DNA of 62,163 bases from Mycobacterium sp. GA-1841 (GTDB taxonomy: Bacteria > Actinomycetota > Actinomycetes > Mycobacteriales > Mycobacteriaceae): NCBI RefSeq assembly GCF_001954135.1, contig NZ_MBEQ01000085.1:1-62163 (forward strand), written 5' to 3'. The notes under the pieces were generated by a model. It did no database searches. It was not told the DNA's origin and saw only the letters and a list, made by a program, of their open reading frames with translations. Both the position numbers and the translations under genes were made by a program. This document shows, in pieces, positions 42,200-50,744 of this stretch. Numbering within the stretch: the stretch's first letter is position 1; every line of letters begins with the position of its first letter.

Positions 42200-44137
42200 T
42201 CAGTTTTTCTCCGCCGACTCGCTCAGCAACACCGTCTCCCACTTCTGGGTGCTGGTCAGCACCGGCAGCGCCTCACGATAGACCTTGCGCATCCGGTCGA
42301 ATTGACGGACCACACGCATCTGCTGGCGCAGCGAGGCCCGCAGCAACGCGAACATCTTGGCGCGGTCGCGCTGCCGGTAGACCACACCGCGCCCATCGGC
42401 GGTGGTGACGGTGACGCCGTCGACCCGGCACAGCGAGAACCAGCGGGCGTCCTGGGTGGCCACGTTGATCTGCGGCCGGATGTGCGTTTCGGGATCGTGC
42501 TGACGCAGTTGGTGGACGACCCCGCGGGCCAGGTTGACCAGGATGGCCGGTTTGGACACCGGGATGCCGATCTTCTTGCGCTTGAGATCCGAGGCGGCCG
42601 GCAGTTCGGTGGCACCACCCAGCACCACGGCGTCGGGGTACTCCTGGCGCATCTTGCGGACATCGGGCAGCGCCGATTCCAGGATCGAGAAGATGTGCTC
42701 CGGGCCGGCCAGGAAATCCTCCATCGCCCGGTTCTGGATGGCGACCGTCGAATACTCAAGGCACAGAAGGTGTTTGAACGTGGCCTTGAGGTGGCTGGCC
42801 AGCAGCCCACGCGCGTCGCCGTCCCAGTGCAGCGCGGCGATCACCAACCGGTTGCGCAGGTGGAAGTAGGCCTGCCAGTCGATCGCGTCGTCCTTGTCGC
42901 TCCACGCCATGTGCCAGATCGCCGCGCCGGGCAGCGTGACCGTGCGGTAGCCGTGCTCGGCGGCGCGCAGGCCGTATTCGACGTCGTCCCACTTGATGAA
43001 CAGCGGCAGCGGCTGCCCGAGTTCCTCGGCCACCTGGCGCGGGATCATGCACATCCACCAGCCGTTGAAGTCCACGTCGATCCGGCGGTGCAGCAGCTTG
43101 CTGCGGACCGAATCGGTGTCGTCGAGTGCATGTTTGGCGAAATCGTGGTCGTACTCGGCGTTGGGTGCGGCCGACCACATGAAGTTGGACCGGTCCACCA
43201 TCTCGCCCATGATGTGCAGGTGTGAGGGTTCCTGCAGGTTGAGCATCTGGCCGCCGACCAGGATCGGCTCTTTGGCGAACCGGTTCATGGCCAACGCCCG
43301 CAGGATCGAGTCGGGTTCGATGCGGATGTCGTCGTCCATGAACAGGATCTGCTCACAGTCGGTGTTCTTCAGCGCCTCGTACATCACCCGGCTGTAGCCG
43401 CCCGAGCCGCCGAGGTTGGGCTGGTTGTGAATCGAGAGCCGGTTGCCCAGGGCCGTGGCGGCCGCATCGAATCCAGGGTGGTCCTTGGCCTTGCTGGTGC
43501 CCTGGTCGGACACGATCACCGCGCTGATCACCTCGTCCACCAACGGATCCGAGGTCAGCGCGGCCAGCGCGTTGACGCAGTCCGCGGGCCGGTTGAAGGT
43601 CGGGATGCCCACGGCGATGTTGGCCCGGCCCGGGGCGGGCGACGGGGCGTACCAGCCGGCGCTGTGCACGCGCACCGCGGAGTTGGTGGTGATGTCGAAC
43701 CAGATCCAGCCGCCGTCTTCGAACGGGGCGAGGTCGATCTCGAACTCGACACTCGCCGGCTCGGCGGAGTCACCGCTGGACACCGGGGCGCCGCCGACGG
43801 TGATCCGGGCACCGGTGGCTTTGGACCGGTACACGTCGACGCGGGCGGTGCCGGTCAGCTCGACCCGAAGCACCACGCTGCTCAGGGTGGACCAGCGCCG
43901 CCAGTAGCTGGCCGGGAAAGCGTTGAAGTAGGTCGCGAAGGAGACCTCGGATTCGGTGCCGATCTCCAGGCTGGTGCGGGTCGGCGCATGTGCCCGACGC
44001 GCGTTGGTCGACGATTCCTTGATGTAGAGCTGGCGCACATCGAGCGGCTCGCCCGGTCGCGGCAGGATGACGCGGGCCAGCAGACTGACGGCCTGCGATT
44101 CCCCGGCCTCGAGCGCGCCGGATGGGATGTCACTCAT
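42200..44137 (-). CDS. glfT2: Galactofuranosyltransferase GlfT2
   Basis: GlfT2 is the processive bifunctional transferase that extends the arabinogalactan galactan with alternating beta(1-5) and beta(1-6) galactofuranose from UDP-Galf. The 645-residue product has an N-terminal beta-sandwich, a GT-A domain and C-terminal helices. The metal-binding D268-D270 lie in LFMDDDIRIEP, the catalytic bases D384-D385 in KWDDVEYG, and H409 in AIWHMAW; these match D256-D258, D371-D372 and H396 of M. tuberculosis. The ATG overlaps the glf stop in ATGA. The product of glf is its substrate, so the coupling is functional. Confidence 0.96.
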   Translation of the reverse strand: MSDIPSGALEAGESQAVSLLARVILPRPGEPLDVRQLYIKESSTNARRAHAPTRTSLEIGTESEVSFATYFNAFPASYWRRWSTLSSVVLRVELTGTARVDVYRSKATGARITVGGAPVSSGDSAEPASVEFEIDLAPFEDGGWIWFDITTNSAVRVHSAGWYAPSPAPGRANIAVGIPTFNRPADCVNALAALTSDPLVDEVISAVIVSDQGTSKAKDHPGFDAAATALGNRLSIHNQPNLGGSGGYSRVMYEALKNTDCEQILFMDDDIRIEPDSILRALAMNRFAKEPILVGGQMLNLQEPSHLHIMGEMVDRSNFMWSAAPNAEYDHDFAKHALDDTDSVRSKLLHRRIDVDFNGWWMCMIPRQVAEELGQPLPLFIKWDDVEYGLRAAEHGYRTVTLPGAAIWHMAWSDKDDAIDWQAYFHLRNRLVIAALHWDGDARGLLASHLKATFKHLLCLEYSTVAIQNRAMEDFLAGPEHIFSILESALPDVRKMRQEYPDAVVLGGATELPAASDLKRKKIGIPVSKPAILVNLARGVVHQLRQHDPETHIRPQINVATQDARWFSLCRVDGVTVTTADGRGVVYRQRDRAKMFALLRASLRQQMRVVRQFDRMRKVYREALPVLTSTQKWETVLLSESAEKN

Positions 44138-45378
44138 GCTTTGCTGCTTTCCTTTTCGGGTTCGGAGACCAGCGACGCACCGTCAGTCAGGTGCGGAGCC
44201 AGGGTGTTGTCGTACATGTTCAGCGCACTGGCGATGGCCATGTGCATGTCGAGGTACTGGTAGGTGCCCAGCCGTCCGCCGAAAAGCACCTTCGCCGAAG
44301 CTGTTTCGGCCTTGGCCCGGGCCCGGTAGGAGGCCAGTAGGGTGCGGTCGGCCTCGGTGTTGATCGGGTAGTACGGCTCGTCTTCGTCGCCGGCGAAGCG
44401 GGAGAACTCCCGCATGATCACGGTCTTGTCGGTCGGGTAGTCGCGCTCGGGGTGGAAGTGCCGGAACTCGTGGATCCGGGTGTAGTCCACATCTGCGTCG
44501 TTGTAGTTCATCACCGGGGTGCCCTGAAAATCTCCGGTGTCGAGCACCTCAAGTTCGAAATCGAGTGTGCGCCAGCCCAACCGTCCCTCGGAGTAGTCGA
44601 AGTACCGGTCCAGCGGCCCGGTGTACACCACCGGGGCCTGAGGGGCCTTCGCCCTCAGCTCTTCATGCACGTCGAACCAGTCGGTGTCCAGCCGCACCTC
44701 GATGCGGTCGTCGGCGGCCATGTTCTCCAGCCAGGCGGTGTACCCGTCGACCGGCAGGCCCTCGTAGGTGTCGTTGAAGTACCGGTTGTCGAAGGTGTAG
44801 CGCACCGGCAGCCGGGTGATGTTGGCCGCGGGAAGTTCCTTGGGGTCGGTCTGCCACTGCTTGGCCGTGTAGTGCTTGACGAACGCCTCGTAGAGCGGCC
44901 GCCCGATCAGCGAGATGGCCTTCTCTTCGAGGTTCTGCGCGTCGCCGGTCTTGATCTCGGCGGCCTGCTCGGCGATCAGTGCCCGTGCCTCATCGGGGGT
45001 GAAGTACCGGCCGAAGAACTGTGAGACCAGCCCCAGGCCCATCGGGAACTGGTAGGCCTGGCCGTCGTGCATCGCGAAGACCCGGTGCTGGTAGCCGGTG
45101 AAGTCGGTGAACTGCCGGACGTAGTCCCACACCCGCTGGTTGGAGGTGTGGAACAGGTGCGCCCCGTATTTGTGGACCTCGATGCCGGTTTGCGGCTCGG
45201 CCTCGGAGTAGGCGTTACCGCCGATGTGCGGCCGGCGCTCGATAACAAGGACACGTTTGTCCAGTTGCGTCGCCACGCGCTCGGCGATCGTCAGACCGAA
45301 GAAACCGGAACCGACGACAAACAAGTCGAAATGACCGCTGGTCTGGCCTGCAGCGACCCTGGGAGATAAGGACGTCAT
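44134..45378 (-). CDS. glf: UDP-galactopyranose mutase
   Basis: Glf is a flavin enzyme that interconverts UDP-Galp and UDP-Galf, supplying the donor for GlfT1 and GlfT2. The 414-residue product starts with an FAD Rossmann motif (VVGSGFFGLTIAE) and the ribose-binding IERRPHIGGNAYSE; the substrate-binding KYGAHLFHTSN segment, the flexible-loop region and the C-terminal GRLGTYQYLDMHMAIA segment with FAD contacts are intact. The ATG at 45378 has no ribosome-binding site but a TACCCT -10 ends 8 nt upstream on its strand (45387-45392). A longer frame to 45450 begins upstream of that promoter and is rejected. It leads the glf-glfT2-PAP2-ubiA-aftB operon. Confidence 0.96.
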   Translation of the reverse strand: MTSLSPRVAAGQTSGHFDLFVVGSGFFGLTIAERVATQLDKRVLVIERRPHIGGNAYSEAEPQTGIEVHKYGAHLFHTSNQRVWDYVRQFTDFTGYQHRVFAMHDGQAYQFPMGLGLVSQFFGRYFTPDEARALIAEQAAEIKTGDAQNLEEKAISLIGRPLYEAFVKHYTAKQWQTDPKELPAANITRLPVRYTFDNRYFNDTYEGLPVDGYTAWLENMAADDRIEVRLDTDWFDVHEELRAKAPQAPVVYTGPLDRYFDYSEGRLGWRTLDFELEVLDTGDFQGTPVMNYNDADVDYTRIHEFRHFHPERDYPTDKTVIMREFSRFAGDEDEPYYPINTEADRTLLASYRARAKAETASAKVLFGGRLGTYQYLDMHMAIASALNMYDNTLAPHLTDGASLVSEPEKESSKA

Positions 45379-45386
45379 CGGCAGCC

Positions 45387-45392
45387 AGGGTA
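45387..45392 (-). promoter_or_regulatory. -10 element of glf (leaderless)
   Basis: TACCCT on the minus strand ends 8 nt before the glf ATG, with no Shine-Dalgarno sequence between. This marks the head of the glf-to-aftB operon as a leaderless transcript. Confidence 0.45.
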
Positions 45393-45461
45393 TCCGACCG
45401 TGCCCCTGTGCCCCGAATTCGACAAAGGGTCCAGGTCGCAATTCGCTCACGATTCAATATC

Positions 45462-45484
45462 GTCACACCAGACTCATGAGTCAC
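45462..45484. promoter_or_regulatory. Shared 23-bp motif, copy in the glf-erp divergent region
   Basis: The motif is GTCAC, then ACCAGACTCAT, two variable bases and GTCAC. It lies 84 bp upstream of glf and 131 bp upstream of erp. A second copy with 19 of 23 identical bases is next to the amidase gene at 46653. The GTMAC half-sites start 18 bp apart in direct orientation, as expected for two subunits on the same face of DNA. Confidence 0.6.
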
Positions 45485-45614
45485 ACCCTTAACATCGATC
45501 TCGTTGGTACTCATGGGCTTCACCGCACCTGGTCCGGAATGCCGACGGAGCAAGAGGAAAGCACCACCCAATCCGAAGTGCAGTCCTTGCAGTAAACATA
45601 TTGAGGAGACTTCC

Positions 45615-46574
45615 GTGCCGAACCGACGTCGACGCAAGCTCTCGACAGCCATGAGCGCAGTCGCCGCAGTGGCAGTCGCAAGTCCAGTCGCCCTTGTCGC
45701 CATGTCGCAGCTTTCCCCCTCAGCGCCACAGCAGCGCGAGTTCACTCAAGCCGCGCTGGTCACCGACCTTCCGGGTGAGCTGATGTCCGCCCTCTCCCAG
45801 GGCTTGTCCCAGTTCGGCATCAACATGCCGCCGATGCCGACCAGCCTCCTGACCGGCTCCACCCCGACGCCGACCCTCGGCTCCCCGACGCTGACCTCGC
45901 CGGGCCTGACCGCACCGGGGTTGACCTCGCCGGGCCTGACCTCACCGGGCCTCACGTCGCCCGGTCTCACGTCGCCGGGCCTGACCTCCCCCGGCCTGAC
46001 GTCGCCTGGTCTGACCTCGCCGGGACTCGCCGATCCGTCGCTGACGAGCCCCAACGGTCTGACGCCCGGTCTGACCTCTCCCGAGGGCGCGCTGCCGTCG
46101 GCGTCGTTGACGGATCCCGGCCTGACCAGTCCCGGGTCCCTCACCAACCCGGCGCTCACGCCGCCGTCGCCCGGGTCGCTGACCAATCCGGCACTGACCC
46201 CGCCCGGTGGGCTGACCACCACGCCGGCCGGGTTGGGCGGCACCGGCCTGACCACCTCGCCGGTGGGCCTCGACCCGTCACTGTCGGGTGGCCTGGCCGC
46301 CCCCGGTGAGGTGCCGATCTCGGCGCCGATCGGCCTGGATCCGAGTGCGGGGACCTACCCGTTGCTCGGTGCCGCCGATCCGTCGCTGGCCGCGATGCCG
46401 GCCACCGGCGGTGGCGGCGGTGGCCTGTTCGGCGATCTGACCAGCGCGGCCAACCAGCTCGGCGCCGGTCAGGCCATCGACCTGCTCAAGGGCATGGTCA
46501 TGCCGGCGATCACCTCGGCGATGAAGCCGCCGGTGCCCGCACCGGTCCCGGCACCCGCACCGCCGGCGCCGTAA
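45615..46574 (+). CDS. erp: Exported repetitive protein Erp
   Basis: Erp is an exported, cell-surface protein of mycobacteria needed for full virulence in pathogens and for envelope properties in M. smegmatis. The 319-residue product has a signal peptide (basic PNRRRRK, then AMSAVAAVAVASPVALVAM), a conserved domain to about residue 85, a central Pro-Gly-Leu-Thr-Ser repeat region, and a C-terminal domain with Pro/Ala repeats (PAPVPAPAP). The GTG at 45615 has GAGGAGA 6 nt upstream. A frame to 45504 is rejected for lack of a start context. The repeat number and sequence are species-specific in Erp. The gene is divergent from glf. Confidence 0.93.
   Translation: MPNRRRRKLSTAMSAVAAVAVASPVALVAMSQLSPSAPQQREFTQAALVTDLPGELMSALSQGLSQFGINMPPMPTSLLTGSTPTPTLGSPTLTSPGLTAPGLTSPGLTSPGLTSPGLTSPGLTSPGLTSPGLTSPGLADPSLTSPNGLTPGLTSPEGALPSASLTDPGLTSPGSLTNPALTPPSPGSLTNPALTPPGGLTTTPAGLGGTGLTTSPVGLDPSLSGGLAAPGEVPISAPIGLDPSAGTYPLLGAADPSLAAMPATGGGGGGLFGDLTSAANQLGAGQAIDLLKGMVMPAITSAMKPPVPAPVPAPAPPAP
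45899..46034 (+). repeat. 15-bp tandem repeats coding PGLTS in erp
   Basis: About nine consecutive copies of a 15-bp unit encode PGLTS/PGLTA/PGLAD, with synonymous variation between CCGGGCCTGACCTCG-type units. Less regular copies (DPGLTSPGSLTNPAL) follow to about 46200. The arrangement is a coding minisatellite, not a CRISPR: repeats are contiguous, in frame and without spacers. Confidence 0.85.
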
Positions 46575-46590
46575 ACACAGCTCGGTTACA

Positions 46591-46630
46591 AGAACGGCAC
46601 CGCAGAAGCCATCTGGGCTCTGCGGTGCCG
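46591..46630 (+). terminator. erp terminator
   Basis: AACGGCACCGCAGA at 46591-46604 and TCTGCGGTGCCGTT at 46617-46630 form a perfect 14-bp stem with a 12-nt loop, 17 nt after the erp stop. No T-run follows. Confidence 0.75.
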
Positions 46631-46652
46631 TTGCGTGCGTGTCGAAACATTG

Positions 46653-46677
46653 GTAACACCAGACTCATACGTAACAT
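46653..46677 (+). promoter_or_regulatory. Shared 23-bp motif and leaderless promoter of the amidase gene
   Basis: GTAAC-ACCAGACTCAT-N2-GTAAC at 46653-46675 repeats the motif found between glf and erp. Its second half-site overlaps TAACAT at 46672-46677, a -10-like hexamer ending 6 nt before the amidase GTG. A protein bound here would lie directly over the promoter. Confidence 0.55.
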
Positions 46678-46683
46678 CAGTCC

Positions 46684-48297
46684 GTGCAGTCCCGTCGTCC
46701 CGCACCGTCCATCCTTTTCACCGCACTCGCGGCGACGGTTGTCATCGTGCCGTGGGCGATCGCCGGATCACAGTCCAGCGAACAGGACAAGGCCTCACAT
46801 AGTGCGCCGCAGCTGAGCCAGCAACCATTGGACAACCTCGCCGTCGGCGAGAGCATCCGCGAGATCCATCAAGACACTCCGTTCTCGATGGTCGCCCTCA
46901 CCTCACCGGACCTGCGCGGCACCTCCGCGCGGGTGCGGGCCCGCAAGGACGACGGCAGCTGGGGTCCCTGGTACGAAGCCGAGAACCTCGACGGAGTCGG
47001 CGCCGACACCGCGGGCCCGCGCGGCACCGAGCCGGTGTTCGTCGGTCGCACCACCACCGTGCAGATCGCCGTCACCCGCGCACCGCAGCCACCCGCCCCG
47101 AGACCGGGGCAGGCCTCGAAAACCGGGACCGGCCCAGCGCTCGGCTACGTGCCCGCCAACGTCGAGGCACCGATCGGCCAGAACGTCACCGCTGTGTTGA
47201 TCAGCCCGCCGCAGGCCCCGGCGGACATCGGCCCGCTGCCGACCGCCGCCATCAACCCGGGCCAGCCGCCGACCATCATCAGCCGCGCCCAGTGGGGCGC
47301 CGACGAATCGATGCGGTGCGGAAACACAGTGTACGACAAGGGAATTCGCGCCGGTATCGTGCACCACACCGCAGGCAGCAACGACTACGCCCCAGAGGAC
47401 TCGGCCGGCATCATCCGGTCGATCTACGAGTACCACACCCGCGAGCTGGGCTGGTGCGACATCGCCTACAACGCCATGGTGGACAAGTACGGCCAGGTGT
47501 TCGAGGGCCGCGCCGGCGGGATGGACAAGCCCGTCGAGGGATCCCACACCGGCGGCTTCAACATCGACACCTGGGGCGTGGCGATGCTGGGCAATTTCGA
47601 CGTCGTACCCCCCACCGACATCCAGATCCGCAACACCGGCCGGCTGCTGGGCTGGCGGCTCGGGCTCGATCACGTCGATCCGCACGGCACCGTGGCCCTG
47701 ACCTCGGCCGGCGGCTCCTTCACCCACTTCCCACGCGGGGCCACCCCGACCCTGCCGACCGTCTTCACCCACCGCGACGTCGGCATCACCGATTGCCCCG
47801 GCAACGCGGCGTATGCCCAAATGGACCGCATCCGCGACATCGCCGCCCGGTTCAACCGCCCACCCGGCCCCGAGGACCTGGCCGAACAGATGCGCGGCGG
47901 CGCGATCTACGCGCGCTGGCAGGCCACGGGCGGGCCGGCCGGCATGCTGGGCAACCCGACCTCCCCGGAGACGGTCGGGCTGGCCGGCGCCCGCTACGCC
48001 ACCTTCGAACGCGGCGCCGTCTACTGGTCATCCGTCAGCGGCGCCCAGCCGGTGACCGGTTCGATCTACGAAGCCTGGGGGACACTGGGTTTCGAGCGCG
48101 GAGTTCTGGGGCTGCCGACGAGCGCCGAGATTCCCGAACCACAGTGGATCGTGCAGAACTTCCAGCACGGCACCCTGAACTTCGACCGCGAGTCCGGCTT
48201 GGTCACCCGCGTCGTCGACGGGGTGCCGGTGGAACTGCCTCCCCCGGCACCCGATCAGCAACCGGTACAGCTGGAGCGGTTCACCCCGATCACCTGA
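46684..48297 (+). CDS. Exported peptidoglycan amidase with LGFP repeats (Rv3811 type)
   Basis: A 537-residue exported protein. The signal peptide (about 1-28, ending VPWAIAGSQ) is followed by a spacer domain and a PGRP/amidase_2 domain at about 196-380. The zinc ligands are visible as H227 (IVHHTAGS), H363 (FTHRDVG) and C371 (TDCPGN), the pattern of N-acetylmuramoyl-L-alanine amidases. LGFP repeats follow at about 395-510 (WQATGGPAGMLGNP, AWGTLGFERGVLGLP), which occur in actinobacterial envelope proteins. The GTG at 46684 is 6 nt from a TAACAT -10, so the transcript appears leaderless. It follows erp, as Rv3811 follows Rv3810. Confidence 0.88.
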   Translation: MQSRRPAPSILFTALAATVVIVPWAIAGSQSSEQDKASHSAPQLSQQPLDNLAVGESIREIHQDTPFSMVALTSPDLRGTSARVRARKDDGSWGPWYEAENLDGVGADTAGPRGTEPVFVGRTTTVQIAVTRAPQPPAPRPGQASKTGTGPALGYVPANVEAPIGQNVTAVLISPPQAPADIGPLPTAAINPGQPPTIISRAQWGADESMRCGNTVYDKGIRAGIVHHTAGSNDYAPEDSAGIIRSIYEYHTRELGWCDIAYNAMVDKYGQVFEGRAGGMDKPVEGSHTGGFNIDTWGVAMLGNFDVVPPTDIQIRNTGRLLGWRLGLDHVDPHGTVALTSAGGSFTHFPRGATPTLPTVFTHRDVGITDCPGNAAYAQMDRIRDIAARFNRPPGPEDLAEQMRGGAIYARWQATGGPAGMLGNPTSPETVGLAGARYATFERGAVYWSSVSGAQPVTGSIYEAWGTLGFERGVLGLPTSAEIPEPQWIVQNFQHGTLNFDRESGLVTRVVDGVPVELPPPAPDQQPVQLERFTPIT

Positions 48298-48311
48298 GCC
48301 GGTCAAGCCCG

Positions 48312-49136
48312 TCAGGACCACCAGCGTTCCAGCACGCGGGCCACGCCGTCCTCGGCATTGGTCACGGTCACCTCGTCGGCTGCCGCCACCGCCTCGGGGT
48401 GCGCGTTGCCCATCGCCACACCGCGCCCGGCCCAACTCAGCATCGGAATGTCGTTGGGCATGTCGCCGAACGTCACCACATCGGCCGCGGTCAGCCCCAG
48501 CGGGGCGGCCAACTCCTCGACACCGGTGGCCTTGCTGATGCCCAACGGCACCACCTCGATCAGGCCGTTGTTGGTGGAGTAGGTGATATCGCCTTGCAGG
48601 CCGACGTGTTTCAACAACTCCGCGGCCATCTCGGCACTACGCGCGCCGGATTTGCGGATGAGCAGCTTGACCGCGGGGGCGCTGAGCAGATCCTCGACCG
48701 ACACCTCGGTGTTGTCGGGGTTGAGCCAGGCGTGCTCGTATCCCGGAGAACTGACGAACTGCGGGGTGGCGGCATCGTGCGCGGAGACGCCCACCCGTTC
48801 CACCGCCAGCCCGGACCCCGGGATCACCCGGGTGGCGATCTCGGCCAATTCACCGAGTACCTCGGGCGAGAGCGTGCGTGCCGAGACGATGCGGTCGGTG
48901 GCCGGGTCGTAGATCACCGCACCGTTGGCGCACACCGCCATCGGCGCCAGCCCGAGCCCGTCCACCACCGGGGCCACCCAGCGCGGGGGCCGTCCGGTGG
49001 CCAGGATGAACGTCGCCCCGGCGTCGACCGCGGCCTGGACCGCGGCCCGGGTGCGCGGGGTGACCTTCTCGTCGTCGTCGAGCAGCGTTCCGTCCACGTC
49101 GGTGGCGATGAGCCCCGGCGTCCGCTCAACACTCAT
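48312..49136 (-). CDS. HAD-superfamily phosphatase, Cof type (Rv3813c type)
   Basis: A 274-residue cytoplasmic HAD hydrolase with the nucleophile motif DVDGTLLD (D13 and D15), motif II in ILATGRPP, the conserved lysine in GISKATGVEEL and motif III GDMPNDIPML. The large cap between motifs II and III is of the Cof/IIB type, which acts on sugar or nucleotide phosphates; the substrate is not known. The ATG at 49136 shares one base with the stop of the upstream acyltransferase (TGATG), so the genes are coupled. Confidence 0.85.
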   Translation of the reverse strand: MSVERTPGLIATDVDGTLLDDDEKVTPRTRAAVQAAVDAGATFILATGRPPRWVAPVVDGLGLAPMAVCANGAVIYDPATDRIVSARTLSPEVLGELAEIATRVIPGSGLAVERVGVSAHDAATPQFVSSPGYEHAWLNPDNTEVSVEDLLSAPAVKLLIRKSGARSAEMAAELLKHVGLQGDITYSTNNGLIEVVPLGISKATGVEELAAPLGLTAADVVTFGDMPNDIPMLSWAGRGVAMGNAHPEAVAAADEVTVTNAEDGVARVLERWWS

Positions 49137-49894
49137 CAATTTTTTCCCGTCGCTTCACTCGCCCGCTTGCGCGCGCGTTCGGCCAGTTCCGCCTCGTCCA
49201 GCCGCTTGGCCTCCGCCGGTGTCGGCGCGCTTCCGCCCAGCCGCTTCGGAACCCAGTACGCCCCGTCCGGCGCCGGGTAATCGCGCTGCGCCTCGCTCAG
49301 CAGCGCCGACATCGCCGCCCGCAGGGTGTCGTCGATCTGGGCAGGAGAACCCGCAGCCCAGATCGGCTCGCCGACCGCCACACTCACCGGAATTTTCTTG
49401 CGGCCCAATGCCTTCGGGTGATCCTTGGTCCAGATGCGGTGCGCACCCCAGACGATCAGCGGAATGATCGGCGCCCCGGCTTCGAGGGCCATGCGCGCCG
49501 CACCGGTCTTGAAGTCCTTGAGCTCGAAGCTACGGCTGATCGTGGCTTCGGGGTACACCCCGACCAGCTCACCGCGCCGCAACGCGTCCACCGCCACGGT
49601 GTAGGCCGCCGCTCCCGCCCGGCGGTCCACCGGGATCGTCCCGGTGTGTTTGATCAGGTAACCCACGGGCTTCACCTGCTCCATCTCCGCCTTGATCATG
49701 AACCGCATCCGGCGGCCGCGCTCGGTGGCGGCCAGGGCGGCAGGCAGGAAGTCGACGTAGCTGGTGTGGTTGATGGCGATGACGGCACCACCCGTGGCGG
49801 GCAGATTGTCCAGCCCGCGGAAGGTGATCCGGGTTCCGGTGGCCCGCACCACGAGCCCGGCGGCGATCTCCAGACTTCGGAAAACCGGTTCCAT
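49136..49894 (-). CDS. PlsC-type acyltransferase (Rv3814c type)
   Basis: A 252-residue 1-acyl-glycerol-3-phosphate acyltransferase-like protein. Motif I NHTSYVD (H43 and D48) is the catalytic HX4D; YPEATISRS is motif III and GAPIIPLIVWG is motif IV. The family transfers acyl chains from acyl-CoA or ACP to lipid acceptors at the membrane; the specific acceptor is unknown. The ATG at 49894 (MEPVFRSLEI) is chosen because the paralog upstream begins MEPVYGTVIQ; a longer frame to 49948 overlaps that paralog. The C-terminal codons contain a copy of a dispersed repeat (49149-49160). Confidence 0.85.
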   Translation of the reverse strand: MEPVFRSLEIAAGLVVRATGTRITFRGLDNLPATGGAVIAINHTSYVDFLPAALAATERGRRMRFMIKAEMEQVKPVGYLIKHTGTIPVDRRAGAAAYTVAVDALRRGELVGVYPEATISRSFELKDFKTGAARMALEAGAPIIPLIVWGAHRIWTKDHPKALGRKKIPVSVAVGEPIWAAGSPAQIDDTLRAAMSALLSEAQRDYPAPDGAYWVPKRLGGSAPTPAEAKRLDEAELAERARKRASEATGKN

Positions 49895-49901
49895 ACGCGA
49901 C

Positions 49902-50654
49902 TTACCCCGAGGCTCGCTTGGCCGCCTTCGCCGCAGCCTCCTCGGCATCCATCCGGTTGGCCTCGGCCAGCGTCGGAGCCGAACCGCCCAGACGGTGCGG
50001 CACCCAGAACTCCCCGGGCGGGTACGGCCCGTAGGCGTCCTGCACCTGCGCGAGCAGATGTTGCATCCGCGAATGCAGCAACGCGGTCAGTTCGGCCGCG
50101 GGCAGGGTCGGCTGGATGGGCTCGCCCACCGCGATCGAGATCGGCACCTTGGGCCGGTACAGGTTCTTCGGATAGCCCTTGGTCCAGATGCGCTGCGCAC
50201 CCCAGACGATGTGGGGCACGATCGGCACCCCGGCCTCGATCGCCATCCGCGCCGCACCGGACTTGAAGTCCTTGATCTCGAAGCTGCGGCTGATCGTCGC
50301 CTCCGGGTACACCCCGACCAGCTCACCGGCCTTGAGGTAGTCGACGGCGGCCTGGAACGAGGCCGCCCCGCTGTCGCGATCCACCTCGATGTGGCGCAGG
50401 CTGCGCATGATCGGTCCGGTGATCGCGTTGTCGAAGACTTCCTTCTTCGCCATGAACCGCACCTTGCGGCCGCGCTTCTGCCGGTAGGCCGGCAACCCGG
50501 CGAACGTGAAGTCGAAGTAGCTGGTGTGGTTGATGGCCACCACCGCACCTCCGGTGACCGGGAGGTGTTCCACCCCGGTCACGGTGAACTTCAGCCCCTG
50601 CAGCCGCCACGCAGCCCGAGCGAGTTGTATGACAGTCCCGTACACCGGTTCCAC
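49902..50654 (-). CDS. PlsC-type acyltransferase (Rv3815c type), tandem paralog
   Basis: A 250-residue paralog of the next gene, with the same motifs at the same positions: NHTSYFD (H43 and D48), YPEATISRS and GVPIVPHIVWG. Both share the C-terminal WVPHRLGGSAPTLAEANRMD segment, so they arose by tandem duplication. M. tuberculosis has three such genes (Rv3814c to Rv3816c); only two are here. The GTG at 50654 has no ribosome-binding site, but TAGGCT (complement of 50661-50666) ends 6 nt upstream, consistent with leaderless transcription. The paralog starts 7 nt after this stop. Confidence 0.85.
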   Translation of the reverse strand: MEPVYGTVIQLARAAWRLQGLKFTVTGVEHLPVTGGAVVAINHTSYFDFTFAGLPAYRQKRGRKVRFMAKKEVFDNAITGPIMRSLRHIEVDRDSGAASFQAAVDYLKAGELVGVYPEATISRSFEIKDFKSGAARMAIEAGVPIVPHIVWGAQRIWTKGYPKNLYRPKVPISIAVGEPIQPTLPAAELTALLHSRMQHLLAQVQDAYGPYPPGEFWVPHRLGGSAPTLAEANRMDAEEAAAKAAKRASG

Positions 50655-50744
50655 GTAGCCAGCCTAATCCCAGCCCGGATCGGCGCCGCACCCAACTCGG
50701 GCTAGGCTGGGCGGGCATCGAAGTACTCCATCGAAAGGCCGTTT

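Noticed and set aside
45379..45450. N-terminal extension of Glf to 45450
   Set aside because: The extension crosses the TACCCT promoter, and UDP-galactopyranose mutases begin close to the FAD motif.
45899..46034. Repeats in erp as a CRISPR array
   Set aside because: The units are contiguous, 15 bp, in frame and without spacers, so they are coding repeats.
47292..49280. Plus-strand open frame of 662 codons across the amidase and HAD genes
   Set aside because: It is an alternate frame of the amidase followed by antisense to the HAD gene; composition is non-protein-like.
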